From Chlorophyllum brunneum (taxonomy: Eukaryota; Basidiomycota; Agaricomycetes; Agaricales; Agaricaceae), in the NCBI GenBank assembly GCA_963576785.1, contig OY756144.1:1984001-2048000 (forward strand): a DNA stretch of 64,000 nucleotides, read 5' to 3'. The notes under the pieces are model-generated. The model was not told where the DNA came from and did no database searches. It was given only the letters and a program-made list of their open reading frames with translations. The first letter of the stretch is position 1. Every line of letters begins with the position of its first letter. This document shows, one piece after another, positions 1 through 10,212 of the stretch. A program made the position numbers and the translations under genes.

Positions 1-445
1 TAAGATAACAACCTCGCCCTCCAACAACATTTATATAGTTTGCGTTCCGAGACTAAGGATGCATTCGATGACGCGAAGAGGCTGGAATCAAGATGGAAAG
101 AGTTGGAAAAGGAACAACGAGACCTATATCAGGTACGACCCCTCCCTGGGCCATCTTTTCATTCTCTTTTGACATCGATGTCATCAGCGTTACACTCCGC
201 AATTTCTCCTCATGAGACTGAGACACAGTATCACTGCACAAGATGATGCATCAGAAGCTTTGGCCTCGGCCTTTGTCCAACAGGCAAATTCTGGAAACTC
301 TACTTCCGGTACCGGAGTCCCTGCGGCGAATAACGAAATAGATGACTTCGTCAAAGAATTCAAGGAGTTGAGGAAGGTCTACCATAAACGCGTCTTGTGG
401 GCGGAGAAGTGGGGCAAGGGGGATGTAATGTGGAGAGAAGACTGA
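1..445 (+). CDS. VPS37: Vps37-like ESCRT-I subunit, C-terminal part (cut by window edge)
   Basis: This is the 3' end of a Mod_r-domain protein, the Vps37 subunit of ESCRT-I, which sorts ubiquitinated cargo into multivesicular bodies. Two exons are visible, about 5-132 and 188-445, joined across a 55 nt GT-AG intron (133-187). The first visible bases, taag, look like an intron acceptor, because TAA lies in frame at 1-3. The spliced reading contains the helical stretch KRLESRWKELEKEQRDLYQ, then RYTPQFLLMRLRHS, and ends with a basic and aromatic tail, FKELRKVYHKRVLWAEKW, that closes at TGA 443-445. That pattern of helical hairpin plus terminal KRVLWAEKW..G.V.W is typical of the Vps37 Mod_r core. 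The N-terminus is outside the window, so length and start cannot be judged. The family call rests on recognising motifs and has no alignment behind it. Confidence 0.8.
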
Positions 446-1159
446 TTCCCCATGGCACAGAACACAGGCGTGAACGTTCCTGGGGTCCACATGTTACGAG
501 TCTCTTCAGCAACAGGCCAAATCAATAGGTTGATGGGTTTGTGTGAAGAATTGTCCGACCCGACTCAAGGAGGTAATCTGCCGCAGGGCTTGTTATTCCG
601 CTCGCTTCGACATAGCGGTTCCTGGTCCAACTCGTACTGTCTACACTTAGGTTGGAAATATCCCGACACACCTCTTGGTTGTAGGTCTGAGGAGACGGGG
701 TCCTGGCCCTGTTTACCTTTCCTACTCTAGTTGTAACCCTCAACAAGCTTCATTTACGTTGAATAGTGGTGATACCCCAGGCGACTACAACATCTACGGC
801 TCCGAAGCTCCTCCTTCCTCGCGTTGCATCATGAGTGTATCGTCAATGGACGGTTAAGAATCCTCGGAGAGATTGCGGTACCCCAGGTGTCACGTTGCTC
901 AGCAAACTGATTGTCCATGCCATCCGAACAACCGCGTGAACATAACACACCTTCCGAAAATCATGCGCATCCCTAATACTCAAGATCTTGTTGATTACAT
1001 TTGTCTCCTACTTGGCTATTTTCTTCTGACACGCAGGAGTTCGCCGACATTCTCGCGACGGCGGACATGGGGTTTGTACAACGACGGCGCGTTAACCTGG
1101 TTGAGTATAAATACTAGTTAATCTGTGGACGGGAGTGGAGCATCTCCACAGCTTTCGAC
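446..1159. other. Intergenic region, VPS37 to AA9 LPMO
   Basis: I see no credible gene here. The stretch is presumably the VPS37 3'UTR followed by the promoter of the cellulose-active AA9 gene. Two matches to the CreA/Cre1 carbon-catabolite consensus SYGGRG lie on the minus strand (CCCCAG on the plus strand at 775-780 and 881-886). Such 6-mers are common by chance, so this is suggestive only. Confidence 0.4.
1106..1113 (+). promoter_or_regulatory. TATA box of the AA9 gene
   Basis: TATAAATA lies 46 bases upstream of the AA9 start codon. The spacing implies a short 5' leader, as is common for highly expressed secreted fungal enzymes. Confidence 0.5.
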
Positions 1160-2394
1160 ATGAAGTCCTCCATTTTTACCGCCTTTCTTGGCTCTCTTCT
1201 CAGCGTAGCGTCTGCCCACACTATCTTCCAGGAGCTCTACGTCAATGGTGTCTCTCAGGGACACATGACCGGTATTCGTGTGCCCGACTACGATGGTGTA
1301 TGCGCCGAACTTAGTTTTTGCCTTTTTCTTGCTGACAACCTAAATCCTTGCAGCCCATCATGGACGTTACTTCTAACGATCTCATTTGTAACGGTGGTAT
1401 CAATCCTTACCACCAGCCCGTATCCCAGGCCGTTATGGACGTTCCCGCTGGTGCTCAAGTCACCGCTGAGTGGCATCACACTCTCAACGGTGCCGACCCG
1501 AGCGATCCCGCTGATCCCGTTGATCCATCGCACAAAGGACCCATTTTAGCTTATCTGTGAGCGTTTCTTCTAATCTATGTGATATCAACGCTACAACTCC
1601 TGTGTTAATGAATTTGTACTTTAGCGCCAAGATTCCTGACGCCACCCAGACTGACGTCACGGGACTCAACTGGTTCAAGATCTACCACGATGGCCTCACG
1701 AGCGGCACATGGGCTGTCGACAAGCTGATCTCCAACAACGGCAAGGTCAGCTTCAGCATCCCCAGCTGCATTGAATCTGGCCAGTACCTTCTCCGTGTCG
1801 AACTTATTGCTCTCCACGCTGCTTCCTCTTATCCTGGTGCTCAATTCTATGTGGGTTTTCGGCATCCTACGACTGTCGACTCAGTTAATTGACGCGGAAT
1901 ACAGATGGAGTGCGCTCAGATCAACATCACCGGTGGCTCCGGCTCTGTTTCGCCTACCACTGTGAGCTTCCCTGGTGCCTATAAGGGTCAGTGGTTCCCC
2001 TTCAACACCCAAGTGGATAGGAGTACTAAACGACTCGATAGGATCTGACCCTGGTATCACTATCAACATCTACACCGGCCTCACTGGCTACACCATCCCC
2101 GGACCTTCAGTCTTCTCATGCAGTGGCGGCTCCAACCCTCCCCCAACGACTACTACCGCTAAGCCCACCACAAGCACAACCACTTCTAAACCTACCACCA
2201 CCACTACCAGCACGTCCTCTGGTACTGTGGCTCAGTATGGTCAATGTGGAGGTATTGGCTGGACCGGCGCCACTGCCTGCGTGTCTCCCTATACCTGCCA
2301 CGTGATCAATGATTACGTGCGTTCATTTCTTGAAACCTCCAGTGAACCTAACTGATTTCCGTCGCCTCATGCACAGTACTACCAATGCCTTTGA
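1160..2394 (+). CDS. AA9 lytic polysaccharide monooxygenase with C-terminal CBM1
   Basis: This is a secreted copper enzyme that cleaves cellulose oxidatively. Exons are 1160-1297, 1354-1556, 1625-1850, 1905-1986, 2042-2316 and 2377-2394, giving 313 residues. A 19-residue signal peptide ends SVASA, so the mature protein starts with His20 ([11 protein letters not shown]), the N-terminal copper ligand of the histidine brace. The second brace histidine lies in the AEWHHTL motif (His87/88). The axial tyrosine is Tyr189 in the typical QFYMECAQI sequence, which spans the exon 3/4 junction. A P/T/S-rich linker follows, then a family 1 cellulose-binding module with four cysteines (start [12 protein letters not shown], end YYQCL). 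The last exon is only 18 nt and supplies that end, so gene callers easily miss it. The domain order and all key residues are intact, so activity on cellulose is expected. Regioselectivity (C1 or C4) cannot be read from the sequence. Confidence 0.95.
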
Positions 2395-2709
2395 GTGAAT
2401 TGATACACGAAGATATATGATTTCTTGTAAAAACTACAGTGTATTAATGCATGTAAAATTCTTGTAATGTCGACCTGCTCTTATCAAGGTACGCTAAATG
2501 ATCCACGGCTAAAGTACCAATGACCGACGAAATCCCCCGGTCGATTTCTGTGACTCCCGTGAAAGATGGAGATAAGAACTCACAAAGTAGCATAGCATAG
2601 CTCTGGGGTGGGTAAATCCTCAACTGATGATGACTTTGACTCATCTGTCAAATTGTGGTTACTGTTCGTGGCCCGCAAACTGACCCTGACTGTACTTCTG
2701 TTTTCCTCC
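2395..2709. other. Intergenic region, AA9 to F-box gene
   Basis: This short spacer between two co-oriented genes must hold the AA9 3'UTR and the promoter of the next gene. I see no gene or repeat in it. An in-frame ATG at 2608 would extend the following protein but adds no recognisable domain. Confidence 0.4.
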
Positions 2710-4378
2710 ATGCGACTTCGATTCAAGTTGAATGACGATATTCTCCCGGAGATATTTGGTTATCTTTCCGGTCTGGACATTCTCCAGTGTAGAAGGGTAT
2801 CCAGAGTTCACTCATCGAACCAAAATCCCCTTGCCTGATCTCCCTGTTCTGCAATCAGGTCTGTCAGTGCATGGGCAGAGTAACGAGGGAACACTTTATT
2901 TGGGCCACGATATATCGACGATGCACCTGTCCTCTTCCGACATTATACTTGGCTGCATCCTCAGCAGCAGAAATCGAGAAAGTCGTCATACGTGCTGAAA
3001 CACTGCACAAAATATGGATGGCACCCCGTCCCACGATACGATCAATTCACAACCCAGTGAGCTCCTGGGAGTGGGTTCAGATACCACTGACACTTGCGTC
3101 GGAGTGCACGGTCCATACACGACAATACTTCATCTCCCATTTTACCGCCGCGAAACACCTACCACTGCCAGCTTCTGCTGGTATAAATTTGACGATGTGA
3201 ATGGTATCGTGGCTCAAGATACCTCATTCCGATATGATTTTTTGGCACCTCGGAACACCGGCTTTCCAAGTTTTTCCGGGGCCAATGTTGGGTTTGCGTA
3301 CCGAATGGATCCCGAGGATGGAGTTCTGTATGTCGCGAGTGTCGCTTTGACTGGTAGAACGATGTAAGTATGGTCTATGATTTCATTGCTTGCGTAGTTG
3401 GCTCACTAAGATTCAGCTCCTTGACCAGAATTGGAACTGGTCCAAGTTTCCAAAAGAAAACTCAGACTTTTCAAACTTCGCTGCAGTGGACAGATCGTGG
3501 CTTTCACGGCATCAGGATTGTCAACGATTTTCTTTACTGCTGCACATACCCCCGAGCTGAACAACAGGTGATCGAGCTCATCCATATACCCACTGAGAAG
3601 AGATTGCGCGCTCTCCTTCGAGTGAGTAGCTTGTGTCTTTAGTTATACACTTCAGTTTATTGAAACGGGAGTACAGAGCAAACGTTCCTTGAGTGGGCAA
3701 ACTGAGAATTACAAAATCGAGTTCGCGATCACCTCGTGTCATTTTATTCATGTCCTTGACTCCAATGCGATTGAGGTCTTTGATCTTCCGGACCTCTCTC
3801 AATGGATACCAAATAGCCCAGAGTCGGGCAACAGGATGGTACCTGTCGAATTGCGACCAGTCTTTTCCGACTCGCTTCCACGCCAGTTTACCGATATTTA
3901 TGTCCTGCCTTCCCCAGCACCATCCTCTCTCGTTATTGTTGCGGCAGGCGACCCTGATGGTATGAAGCGTGGAGCAGACTATCAAGTGTCTCTCATGTCG
4001 CTGGATATGATTCGGCACAAAATTCGGGAGGTGAAAGAAATGTCAATGAAAGGCACTGGATCCAGGACTGACCGCCGGCTCACCCTGACGTACACTCCAG
4101 CAACGCACCGTGCCGCGGGCATCGTTGTCACACGGACGAAGGGGACCCGGCACAGAGTGGGACCCGCAAATAAGCATAGTCACCAGAAGCTCAAGTACAT
4201 CCAAGTGTCCGTGGATAGCGAACCCACTATGACGCTAAACGAGCTGGATATCTCGTCTAAAGTGATCCAGCAGTTGGGGCACTACCACTATATCGACATT
4301 TTTGTTGGAAGACTCATTTGGCAAAGCGAGCATAAACTGAGGAGTAGGGACGGATTTGGCGTCCTAACTTACTTGTAA
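2710..4378 (+). CDS. F-box-like protein
   Basis: The N-terminus reads FKLNDDILPEIFGYLSGLDI and, across an intron, ILQCRRVCQCMGRVTRE. This is the pattern of an F-box-like motif that would recruit a substrate to an SCF ubiquitin ligase. Proposed exons are 2710-2796, 2859-3097, 3172-3363, 3417-3621 and 3677-4378 (474 residues). The rest resembles the large agaricomycete F-box family with a beta-rich C-terminal region, and I recognise no named domain there. The intron at 3098-3171 is needed to change reading frame. Its donor, gtcgga, is weak (gtgcac at 3104 is an alternative), so this join is uncertain and a frameshifted pseudogene is possible. The other introns have good gtaagt or gtgagt donors. 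F-box genes of this type are amplified in agaricomycetes and often diverge or decay. Confidence 0.65.
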
Positions 4379-4974
4379 TCTTGGTATTCGATGACCAGCA
4401 ACTTTTGATATGGATCGATCATGAGCGTGTAACATTGTACTATAATTGGCAATATACTTCCGTGAGAAATAATAGTCACCGGTAAATGAAAACCCCATAA
4501 GATTGTCATCGACCTCGACATCGACCTCGGTCATTCGGGACTCGGGATGTATCACTGCTAAAGCTATATTTGCAATGTTTAGATCTGGTATAGACGGTGC
4601 CAGTGCGGACATACGTTTCCTGTACTGCCTTCCCTGCATCCTGTAAGGCTAAAATAGATGCAGATGACAATGTTAGTACGCCTTGAGAACACACCCTTGT
4701 CGTCCAGTACTGAATAAAGGCTAAACTACGATCCTACTCGTCCTTCAGGTGTGTTTAAGGGGTGTCATCGATTTATATTCGTTAGCTGAAGCTAAACGAT
4801 ATTAACCACGGCATAAGTACCTCATGCATATTCAATACAAGTTACCCTGCGACTGGGGGTCAATTCATGGTATCCTATTCAGCCTAATTCCGGATGGGAG
4901 AGAGGTTTGAGTTGGAATGTCACTCGCGGACCTTGATTTAACAGTATGATATATTTACGACTTCTGGGGCGTTA

Positions 4975-5486
4975 AAGAGACCCGGTACTTGAGGATCGCG
5001 GAAAGATGAGGTTTATCTAGGGATGTGTTTGTCTTGACACGAGAACACTGGCTTCCCCCAGGGTTGTTCGTTACGACCATGTCGCGATTCCCCCGACCCC
5101 GAAAGCTGGGGTGTTCCATTATCCGGTACGATGGATCTATTGATTGGGAGCTGGAGAGGAGAATTTTGAAGGATATGGGAGGTCGTTATGAGGGAATCAT
5201 ATGGATTCGAGTGCCCCACGTACAAAAATATTTTATGGAGAATTAGTTCCTGAACCCAATATTTATGTGAAGTCTTGCGCAATCGATTGTTACTGTTGTC
5301 ACATTCGCTTGGTTTTCATTTCTGCTGACGTGGACGGTGAACAGGTAGCAACTTCTGGGATTGGGAAGCAAAGGTACGTTGACCGGTAAAAGGGGGACAA
5401 ATCCCACAAATGTCAAGGTGCGGAGATTCCTCCACAAGGTAGTTCAGAGTTCGATCAACGGTACTTGGCCCCTCAAGAGACCCGGT
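4975..5486. repeat. 12 bp direct repeat, copies 500 bp apart
   Basis: AAGAGACCCGGT occurs at 4975-4986 and again at 5475-5486. CGGTACTTG also occurs next to each copy but in a different order. This could be the remnant of a decayed insertion or a chance pair. Confidence 0.4.
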
Positions 5487-5640
5487 CTGTGTCAAAATGG
5501 ACACAGATCTTCAGGTTCAAGCTACCTGGGATATAGGTTGTACTGTTTATAGTATTAGCTCTGCGTTTGTGCGGTGCTTCTTTCTTCTGTTCTTGACATC
5601 ACCTGGACAGCTATCATACATCATTTCTTTCGTGGGTTTG

Positions 5641-5658
5641 ATATATATATATATATAT
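5641..5658. repeat. (AT)9 microsatellite
   Basis: Nine AT units in a row lie about 290 bases upstream of the coiled-coil gene. This is a simple-sequence tract, probably variable between strains. Confidence 0.9.
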
Positions 5659-5801
5659 GTATTCTTTGAAGGGTGGAATGTTGCCCCGCTTCCGCTCAGC
5701 GGCTTCATTAACATCCGGACCATGTACCGGTATGAGTGAATAGGAGCCGGGAACGTCCACTGTGTTTTACCGAACAACGTTGATACATAGTTAGGCACGG
5801 G

Positions 5802-5807
5802 TATAAG
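5802..5807 (+). promoter_or_regulatory. Possible TATA box of the coiled-coil gene
   Basis: TATAAG lies 138 bases before the start codon at 5946, with a pyrimidine-rich leader following. Confidence 0.35.
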
Positions 5808-5945
5808 TAGGAGGAGTAAAGGTGGAAGCGAATACTATACCATTGTTGATATTCACCATCCTACCTCGTTGACGCAAGCCACCACTCGAGCAGTTGTATC
5901 GAGACACCCTCATTCCAAAGCCTCAATTCGTTTCATCTATCCACG

Positions 5946-7910
5946 ATGGCCGCATCACTAGTCCAACCTTATTGTGTCTGCACCTGCAAGTGTGCAGGCC
6001 ACGTCCATCACCACGAGCGTATCTCTACACATGGTCATAGTGCTGGTATCGGTTTCGGATTACCTGTTGTCGGCGTACCTCCTCACAACCATCATACTGG
6101 AGGAGTTTTCCCTTCCAATCATTCTTCGTCAATGTCGGCTTCCGAGCATCACAATTTCTCCACTTCCCCTGCCATCGTTGGCGCTAATGGTGCTAACTAT
6201 GGCGACGGTCATGAAATTGTCGAGCCTCGTGTATACCCGTTCAAAGGCGGGCACGTCAAGCATACTCACGCGTCCTACCGTCGCGACAGTCTTCCCGAAC
6301 TCAATCCTGATGTTAGCCATAGTGCTGTTGCCATTCACAATGGCCATGCGCACGGAAATGGTGTTGCGCACCCCACCAAGGCGCCCGTAACACCAGCCCC
6401 AGCTGAACAAAAAGGAATAAACAGCTGGACCCTTTGTCTTCCTATCCCAATTCCCCTTGGCGTTGCCAATGCGACTCTCGAGTCATTGGTCTACACAATC
6501 CGTTACGCTTCTCTGAGCACGGGAAGTGCATCTGTTCAGACGGATATCGTCCTTTCAAATGGTGCAAAGATCCCTGAAGGGATTATCAAAGATTACAGCA
6601 AATTGGCTCTGTACGCTCACTATGACGGTGATGGGAGAGCCAAAGGGTATGGACCACCGATGTTGAATGAGGCGCTTGGGTTGTCCCTGGCCTCTGTTCC
6701 GGCATTCAAGAATGGTGGTGTGTCTGGGAGTTGGAGCCATTATCTGGATCACCAAAAAGTCTACCCGAATGTGCAAATTGGCGAGGATTCATCGTATGCT
6801 GCCCACGCCCAGACCTATGCGCACGGTGTGCACCACGATGGAGTCCACGCGTATTTGTTCTTCCATGTGTACGAGTACCCCGGAGAGGAGGCGTTGAGGA
6901 GCATTTCAGTTGATGTCTCCGCGACGTGGAATGATGGTGCAGAGCTGAAGCGATTGAAGGAAGAGAAGGAGAGAGAGGTGAAGGAATTCAAGTTGGAGAG
7001 GGAGAGGTTGGTGATTATGAAGCATGAAGTGGAGGAGACGATCAAGAGGTTGCAAGAAAGTGTGAAGCGGGCGAACGAAGAGTCTGAAAGGAGGATCAAG
7101 GGCGAGATGGAGGTGGAGAAAGAGCTCGAGAAGCGTGAAGAAGAGTTCTTGGCAATTGAGAAGGGTGCAAGGGAGGAACATGCAAAGAGGATGCGGGAGG
7201 AAGAACACCGGTTGAGAGAACTTGAACAGGCCGAGTTGAGGGCAAAGAAACTACATGAGCAGAGGATGGAGGAGGAGGAGGAGAGGTTCAAGGCACTCGG
7301 AGCCGCTGAGCTGAGAGCCAAGGCCGAGTACGAAAGAAGAGTGAAGGAAGAGATGGAGAGGCTGAGGGAGATTGATGAAGCCGAGGCACGGGTGAAGTCT
7401 GAGCACGAGAAGAGGACACTGGAGGAGGAGGCCAGGCTGAGGATCCTGGAGGAGACTCATCGGCAGTTTAAAGAGGACGCCGAGAGGGTTGCCCGGGAGG
7501 ACAGAGAGCGACATGCCCATGAGGAGGCCGAGTGGAAGGCACGTGAGGAGGCTGAACGCAAGGCCAAGGCAGACGCCGAGAGATGGGCGACGGAGCAGGC
7601 CGAGCTGAGGGCCAGGGAGGAGAAGGAGCGCGAGGCTGAGCGGGTCGCCCGGGAGCAGAGGGTCAAGGAAGAGGCCGAGCGCAGGGCCAAGGACGAGGCC
7701 GAACGCAGGGCAAAGGCGGCCCGGGTGGTGCCTTCGGTGGCCGAGGCGCCGCATGTTGCCGACGACAGGATGCAGGAACACATTGCAGAGGCAGCAGCAC
7801 GGCTGGGCCAGAAGTGCAAGAACGGGTATGCGTGGGAGAAAAAGCCGCATGGGTACAAGTGCAGCGGGGGAGGCCACTTCATCTCCTTCAAGGACCTGGG
7901 AATGCTCTAG
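5946..7910 (+). CDS. Unrecognised protein: Cys/His-rich N-terminus, globular domain, long charged helix, C-terminal Cys motif
   Basis: This is a single uninterrupted exon of 654 residues. Residues 9-25 are Cys/His-rich (CVCTCKCAGHVHHHE) and are followed by a His/Gly-rich low-complexity stretch. About residues 155-330 look folded (PIPIPLGVANATLESLVYT and later HAYLFFHVYEYPGEE). From about 332 to 595 the sequence is almost purely Glu/Lys/Arg/Ala, with RAKxxxE and REExER units; this reads as a long coiled coil or stable single alpha-helix. A short C-terminal element, CKNGYAWEKKPHGYKC then GGGHFISF, carries two cysteines. I recall similar endings in other agaricomycete proteins of unknown function but cannot name the family. 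The absence of introns is unusual next to the intron-rich neighbours. There is no signal peptide or membrane span. Function unknown; a cytoplasmic structural or scaffolding role is a guess from the helix. Confidence 0.75.
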   Translation: MAASLVQPYCVCTCKCAGHVHHHERISTHGHSAGIGFGLPVVGVPPHNHHTGGVFPSNHSSSMSASEHHNFSTSPAIVGANGANYGDGHEIVEPRVYPFKGGHVKHTHASYRRDSLPELNPDVSHSAVAIHNGHAHGNGVAHPTKAPVTPAPAEQKGINSWTLCLPIPIPLGVANATLESLVYTIRYASLSTGSASVQTDIVLSNGAKIPEGIIKDYSKLALYAHYDGDGRAKGYGPPMLNEALGLSLASVPAFKNGGVSGSWSHYLDHQKVYPNVQIGEDSSYAAHAQTYAHGVHHDGVHAYLFFHVYEYPGEEALRSISVDVSATWNDGAELKRLKEEKEREVKEFKLERERLVIMKHEVEETIKRLQESVKRANEESERRIKGEMEVEKELEKREEEFLAIEKGAREEHAKRMREEEHRLRELEQAELRAKKLHEQRMEEEEERFKALGAAELRAKAEYERRVKEEMERLREIDEAEARVKSEHEKRTLEEEARLRILEETHRQFKEDAERVAREDRERHAHEEAEWKAREEAERKAKADAERWATEQAELRAREEKEREAERVAREQRVKEEAERRAKDEAERRAKAARVVPSVAEAPHVADDRMQEHIAEAAARLGQKCKNGYAWEKKPHGYKCSGGGHFISFKDLGML

Positions 7911-7980
7911 CTATTTTTACTCTGTATTATGTCAGCGTGCAAGATTAGATATTCTGCTAACAATTCCACCGTCCCTCAAC

Positions 7981-10212
7981 ATGTTTCCCCACCGTCCCAC
8001 CGGCATACACGCCCTCCCCGTAGAGCTCCTCACCCGTGTCGTCGTCCTCGGGGCTCAGGACGACTATCCCTATTCCCACTCTCCTTTTCTCCTCAAGCCT
8101 GACCAGAACTACTATGCCGTGCCCTCCACCCAATTTCAGCTCGCCGTCTCCCACGTCTGCCAGCATTGGCGCTACCTCGCACTCCACACCCCGTCCCTGT
8201 GGACCACGTTGTGCTTCAGGGAAGTCTCCCATATACCCCGCGCGCATGCATATCTTGCCAGATGCTCCCGCAGCCCCAGCCGTCGCCTTGACATTCTCGT
8301 CGATACTGTAGCCCCAAAGGACCATATTCCCGGCGTCACTCTTTGCCAGGACGAGCTCGTCTGCATATTTTCACTCATTATGCCCCATGTCCTCAATTGG
8401 CGTGCCTTCCATCTCAAAATTCGCGACAACGCATGCAAGCAGATCGCTCGCCAACACCTCGGGGGCTCTGGCCCTGCCCCCAGCCTCGAGACCCTCCAGC
8501 TATATCATTTTGAAGATTTTCGCGAGGTCCAAGACCTCTATATTGCCACATATAGACCCCCTGTCCGAATCTTTAGCAACTCTCTCCCAAATCTCAGGAA
8601 CGTGTCTTTGATTGGCGTCAACCTCCCTTGGCACCAGAGCCCCTACTTGCTCAACCTGCACACCCTCGAACTCGCCCTCCATTCCGACAACATTAGACCT
8701 CCCTACAAATACTGGGACAAGATGCTCCGCTACAGTCCCAATCTACAACGCCTATTGCTACACTATTCTGGCCCGAGGGGCGAAAATGGCACCGAGGACC
8801 TCGCCTGGACAACTCTACACGACGGAAAGGGAAAGGGAAAGGAGGACGAGTGTATTCTGTTGGAATCCCTCTGGGAGCTAAGCTTGACTGACTTGGATCC
8901 AGATTATCTCTGTCTCGTCCTCGACCGCCTCGTGATGCCAAATGTAGACAAGCTTAGCCTCGATCTGCCGGACCAGGATTTCACCCCCTTCGTCGAGCTA
9001 ATCGCGCCCACTAACCTTTCAACTGATCCCGCACAACCACCGACGATCCCCCATCATCAATATCCATACTTGACAGTCTCCCATTCGCCTTCGAGTCATC
9101 ACACCCATCATCACTCGCTCGACTCTGCCCTCCACGACCCCTCCGCTCCTCGGTCTTGGGAGACAGCACCAGAAACGTCGTCAAGTTCAGCATCGTCGAC
9201 ACCCGTGCATTCTCCGACGTCCGCGTCGCTACTTTCTGCTTCTTCCTCTCTCGCCCCTTCCATCAACACGTCTGCGGCCTCGACGGCGACGACTTCCATT
9301 TCAGTTAACTCAATGTCCAATAATGGTTCGGCTATCTTTAGGCGTTTGCCTCTGCCGAGACTGGCAACGACCCTGGAGACGCTTATCATCACGGCCCTGG
9401 AGTGTGAAGTTTCGAGTTGGAGAGCGCTGATTAGGAGCCTGGTGGCTTTGGAGACCTTGGAAGTAAATTTTTGGAAGGTGAAAGTCACTGGAAGTGAGAT
9501 CGAACACGAAGGTGGCGGTGGTGGTGGCGGCATGGAGTGGAAGGTGCTCATCGACAGAGTCACGGGGGAATTCACCATGGAAGTCGAGCGACCCGGACCG
9601 CGGGTTGTGAGGAGGGAGAGAATCGTGCTACCGGGATTGAAGCGATGTAAAATTGCTGGACTGGCCGGATGGGTCGTAGGGAAGATTGTCGCAGGGAGAG
9701 AGAGCGAAGCGGCCCTTGGGAGCTGCAGGGGAGGCGTAGAGTGGTTTGTGGTAGAGGATAAATTTGTGAGGGACGACCCAGAACTAGCCGTCATTTTTGA
9801 AAAAGGAGTTTGGGTTGACCAAGACGATACGAAGGGGATATACCGGCAGGGCCGATGGGTCAAGGTCCAGAGGGTGGTGGAGGAGGAGGAAGATGAAGAT
9901 GACGAGGAAGAAGGAGACGAAGAGGGAGATGAAGAGGTTGAAGGAGGCGAGGTTGAGGAGGAGCACAACGAGCAGGAAGGGGATAGGTCCGGAGGTGAGG
10001 ATATCCAAGACAAGGGTGATGAGGGCGCTGAGGAAGAGGGGAGTGGTACGGAAGAAGAGCAGGGATTGATGGCGGAACAATACCCTGAAGCGGGAACAAG
10101 TAAAGTAAACGCGAGACAGGCAAGCACACCAACTTTGGCCTCAAGCTCCAGTTCGAGTACGACGATCCGGTCCTCGATGAGGAATGATATCCATCATAGA
10201 GGGATGGAATGA
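7981..10212 (+). CDS. F-box domain protein with acidic C-terminal tail
   Basis: This intronless gene encodes 743 residues. I chose the ATG at 7981 because the F-box-like motif starts just after it (IHALPVELLTRV, then FQLAVSHVCQHWRYLALHTPSLWTTL). Reading back further in frame only enters the preceding gene. The sequence matches the widespread agaricomycete F-box family, whose members recruit substrates to SCF ubiquitin ligases. Leucine-rich stretches follow (SLETLQLYHFEDF, NLHTLELAL), consistent with degenerate LRRs. A Ser/Thr/His-rich linker occupies about residues 350-445, and a glycine run lies near residue 510. The C-terminal part (about 636-700) is a run of Glu/Asp/Gly. It starts 70 bases after the stop codon of the upstream gene, on the same strand. 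The substrate cannot be inferred. Confidence 0.8.
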   Translation: MFPHRPTGIHALPVELLTRVVVLGAQDDYPYSHSPFLLKPDQNYYAVPSTQFQLAVSHVCQHWRYLALHTPSLWTTLCFREVSHIPRAHAYLARCSRSPSRRLDILVDTVAPKDHIPGVTLCQDELVCIFSLIMPHVLNWRAFHLKIRDNACKQIARQHLGGSGPAPSLETLQLYHFEDFREVQDLYIATYRPPVRIFSNSLPNLRNVSLIGVNLPWHQSPYLLNLHTLELALHSDNIRPPYKYWDKMLRYSPNLQRLLLHYSGPRGENGTEDLAWTTLHDGKGKGKEDECILLESLWELSLTDLDPDYLCLVLDRLVMPNVDKLSLDLPDQDFTPFVELIAPTNLSTDPAQPPTIPHHQYPYLTVSHSPSSHHTHHHSLDSALHDPSAPRSWETAPETSSSSASSTPVHSPTSASLLSASSSLAPSINTSAASTATTSISVNSMSNNGSAIFRRLPLPRLATTLETLIITALECEVSSWRALIRSLVALETLEVNFWKVKVTGSEIEHEGGGGGGGMEWKVLIDRVTGEFTMEVERPGPRVVRRERIVLPGLKRCKIAGLAGWVVGKIVAGRESEAALGSCRGGVEWFVVEDKFVRDDPELAVIFEKGVWVDQDDTKGIYRQGRWVKVQRVVEEEEDEDDEEEGDEEGDEEVEGGEVEEEHNEQEGDRSGGEDIQDKGDEGAEEEGSGTEEEQGLMAEQYPEAGTSKVNARQASTPTLASSSSSSTTIRSSMRNDIHHRGME

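Larger units (their letters stand above)
4379..5945. other. Gap with direct repeats and an AT tract; no confident gene
   Basis: This 1.6 kb gap holds no recognisable gene. A 73-codon reading frame at 5025-5246 (SRFPRPRKLGC...WELERRILKDMGG) has plausible composition but no homologue I know and no convincing splice partners, so I do not call it. The gap contains a 12 bp direct repeat exactly 500 bp apart, an 8 bp-arm hairpin near 5490, an (AT)9 tract and a TATA-like element at 5802. Confidence 0.4.

Noticed and set aside
775..886. CreA/Cre1 sites upstream of the AA9 gene as a firm regulatory call.
   Set aside because: A six-base degenerate motif is expected by chance in 700 bases; kept only as a remark.
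4506..4531. Tandem catcgacctcg-like repeat.
   Set aside because: Only two short imperfect units in non-coding DNA; not informative.
5025..5246. 73-codon frame with a charged, helix-like sequence.
   Set aside because: No start context, splice partners or known family; only noted inside the gap description.
7251..7891. Leu- and Ser-rich open frames on the minus strand.
   Set aside because: They mirror the Glu/Lys/Arg repeat codons of the coiled-coil gene and have no signal or homologue.
9111..10127. A 338-codon Ser-rich open frame on the minus strand.
   Set aside because: It is the antisense shadow of the acidic, Ser/Thr-rich F-box gene tail; composition explains its length.
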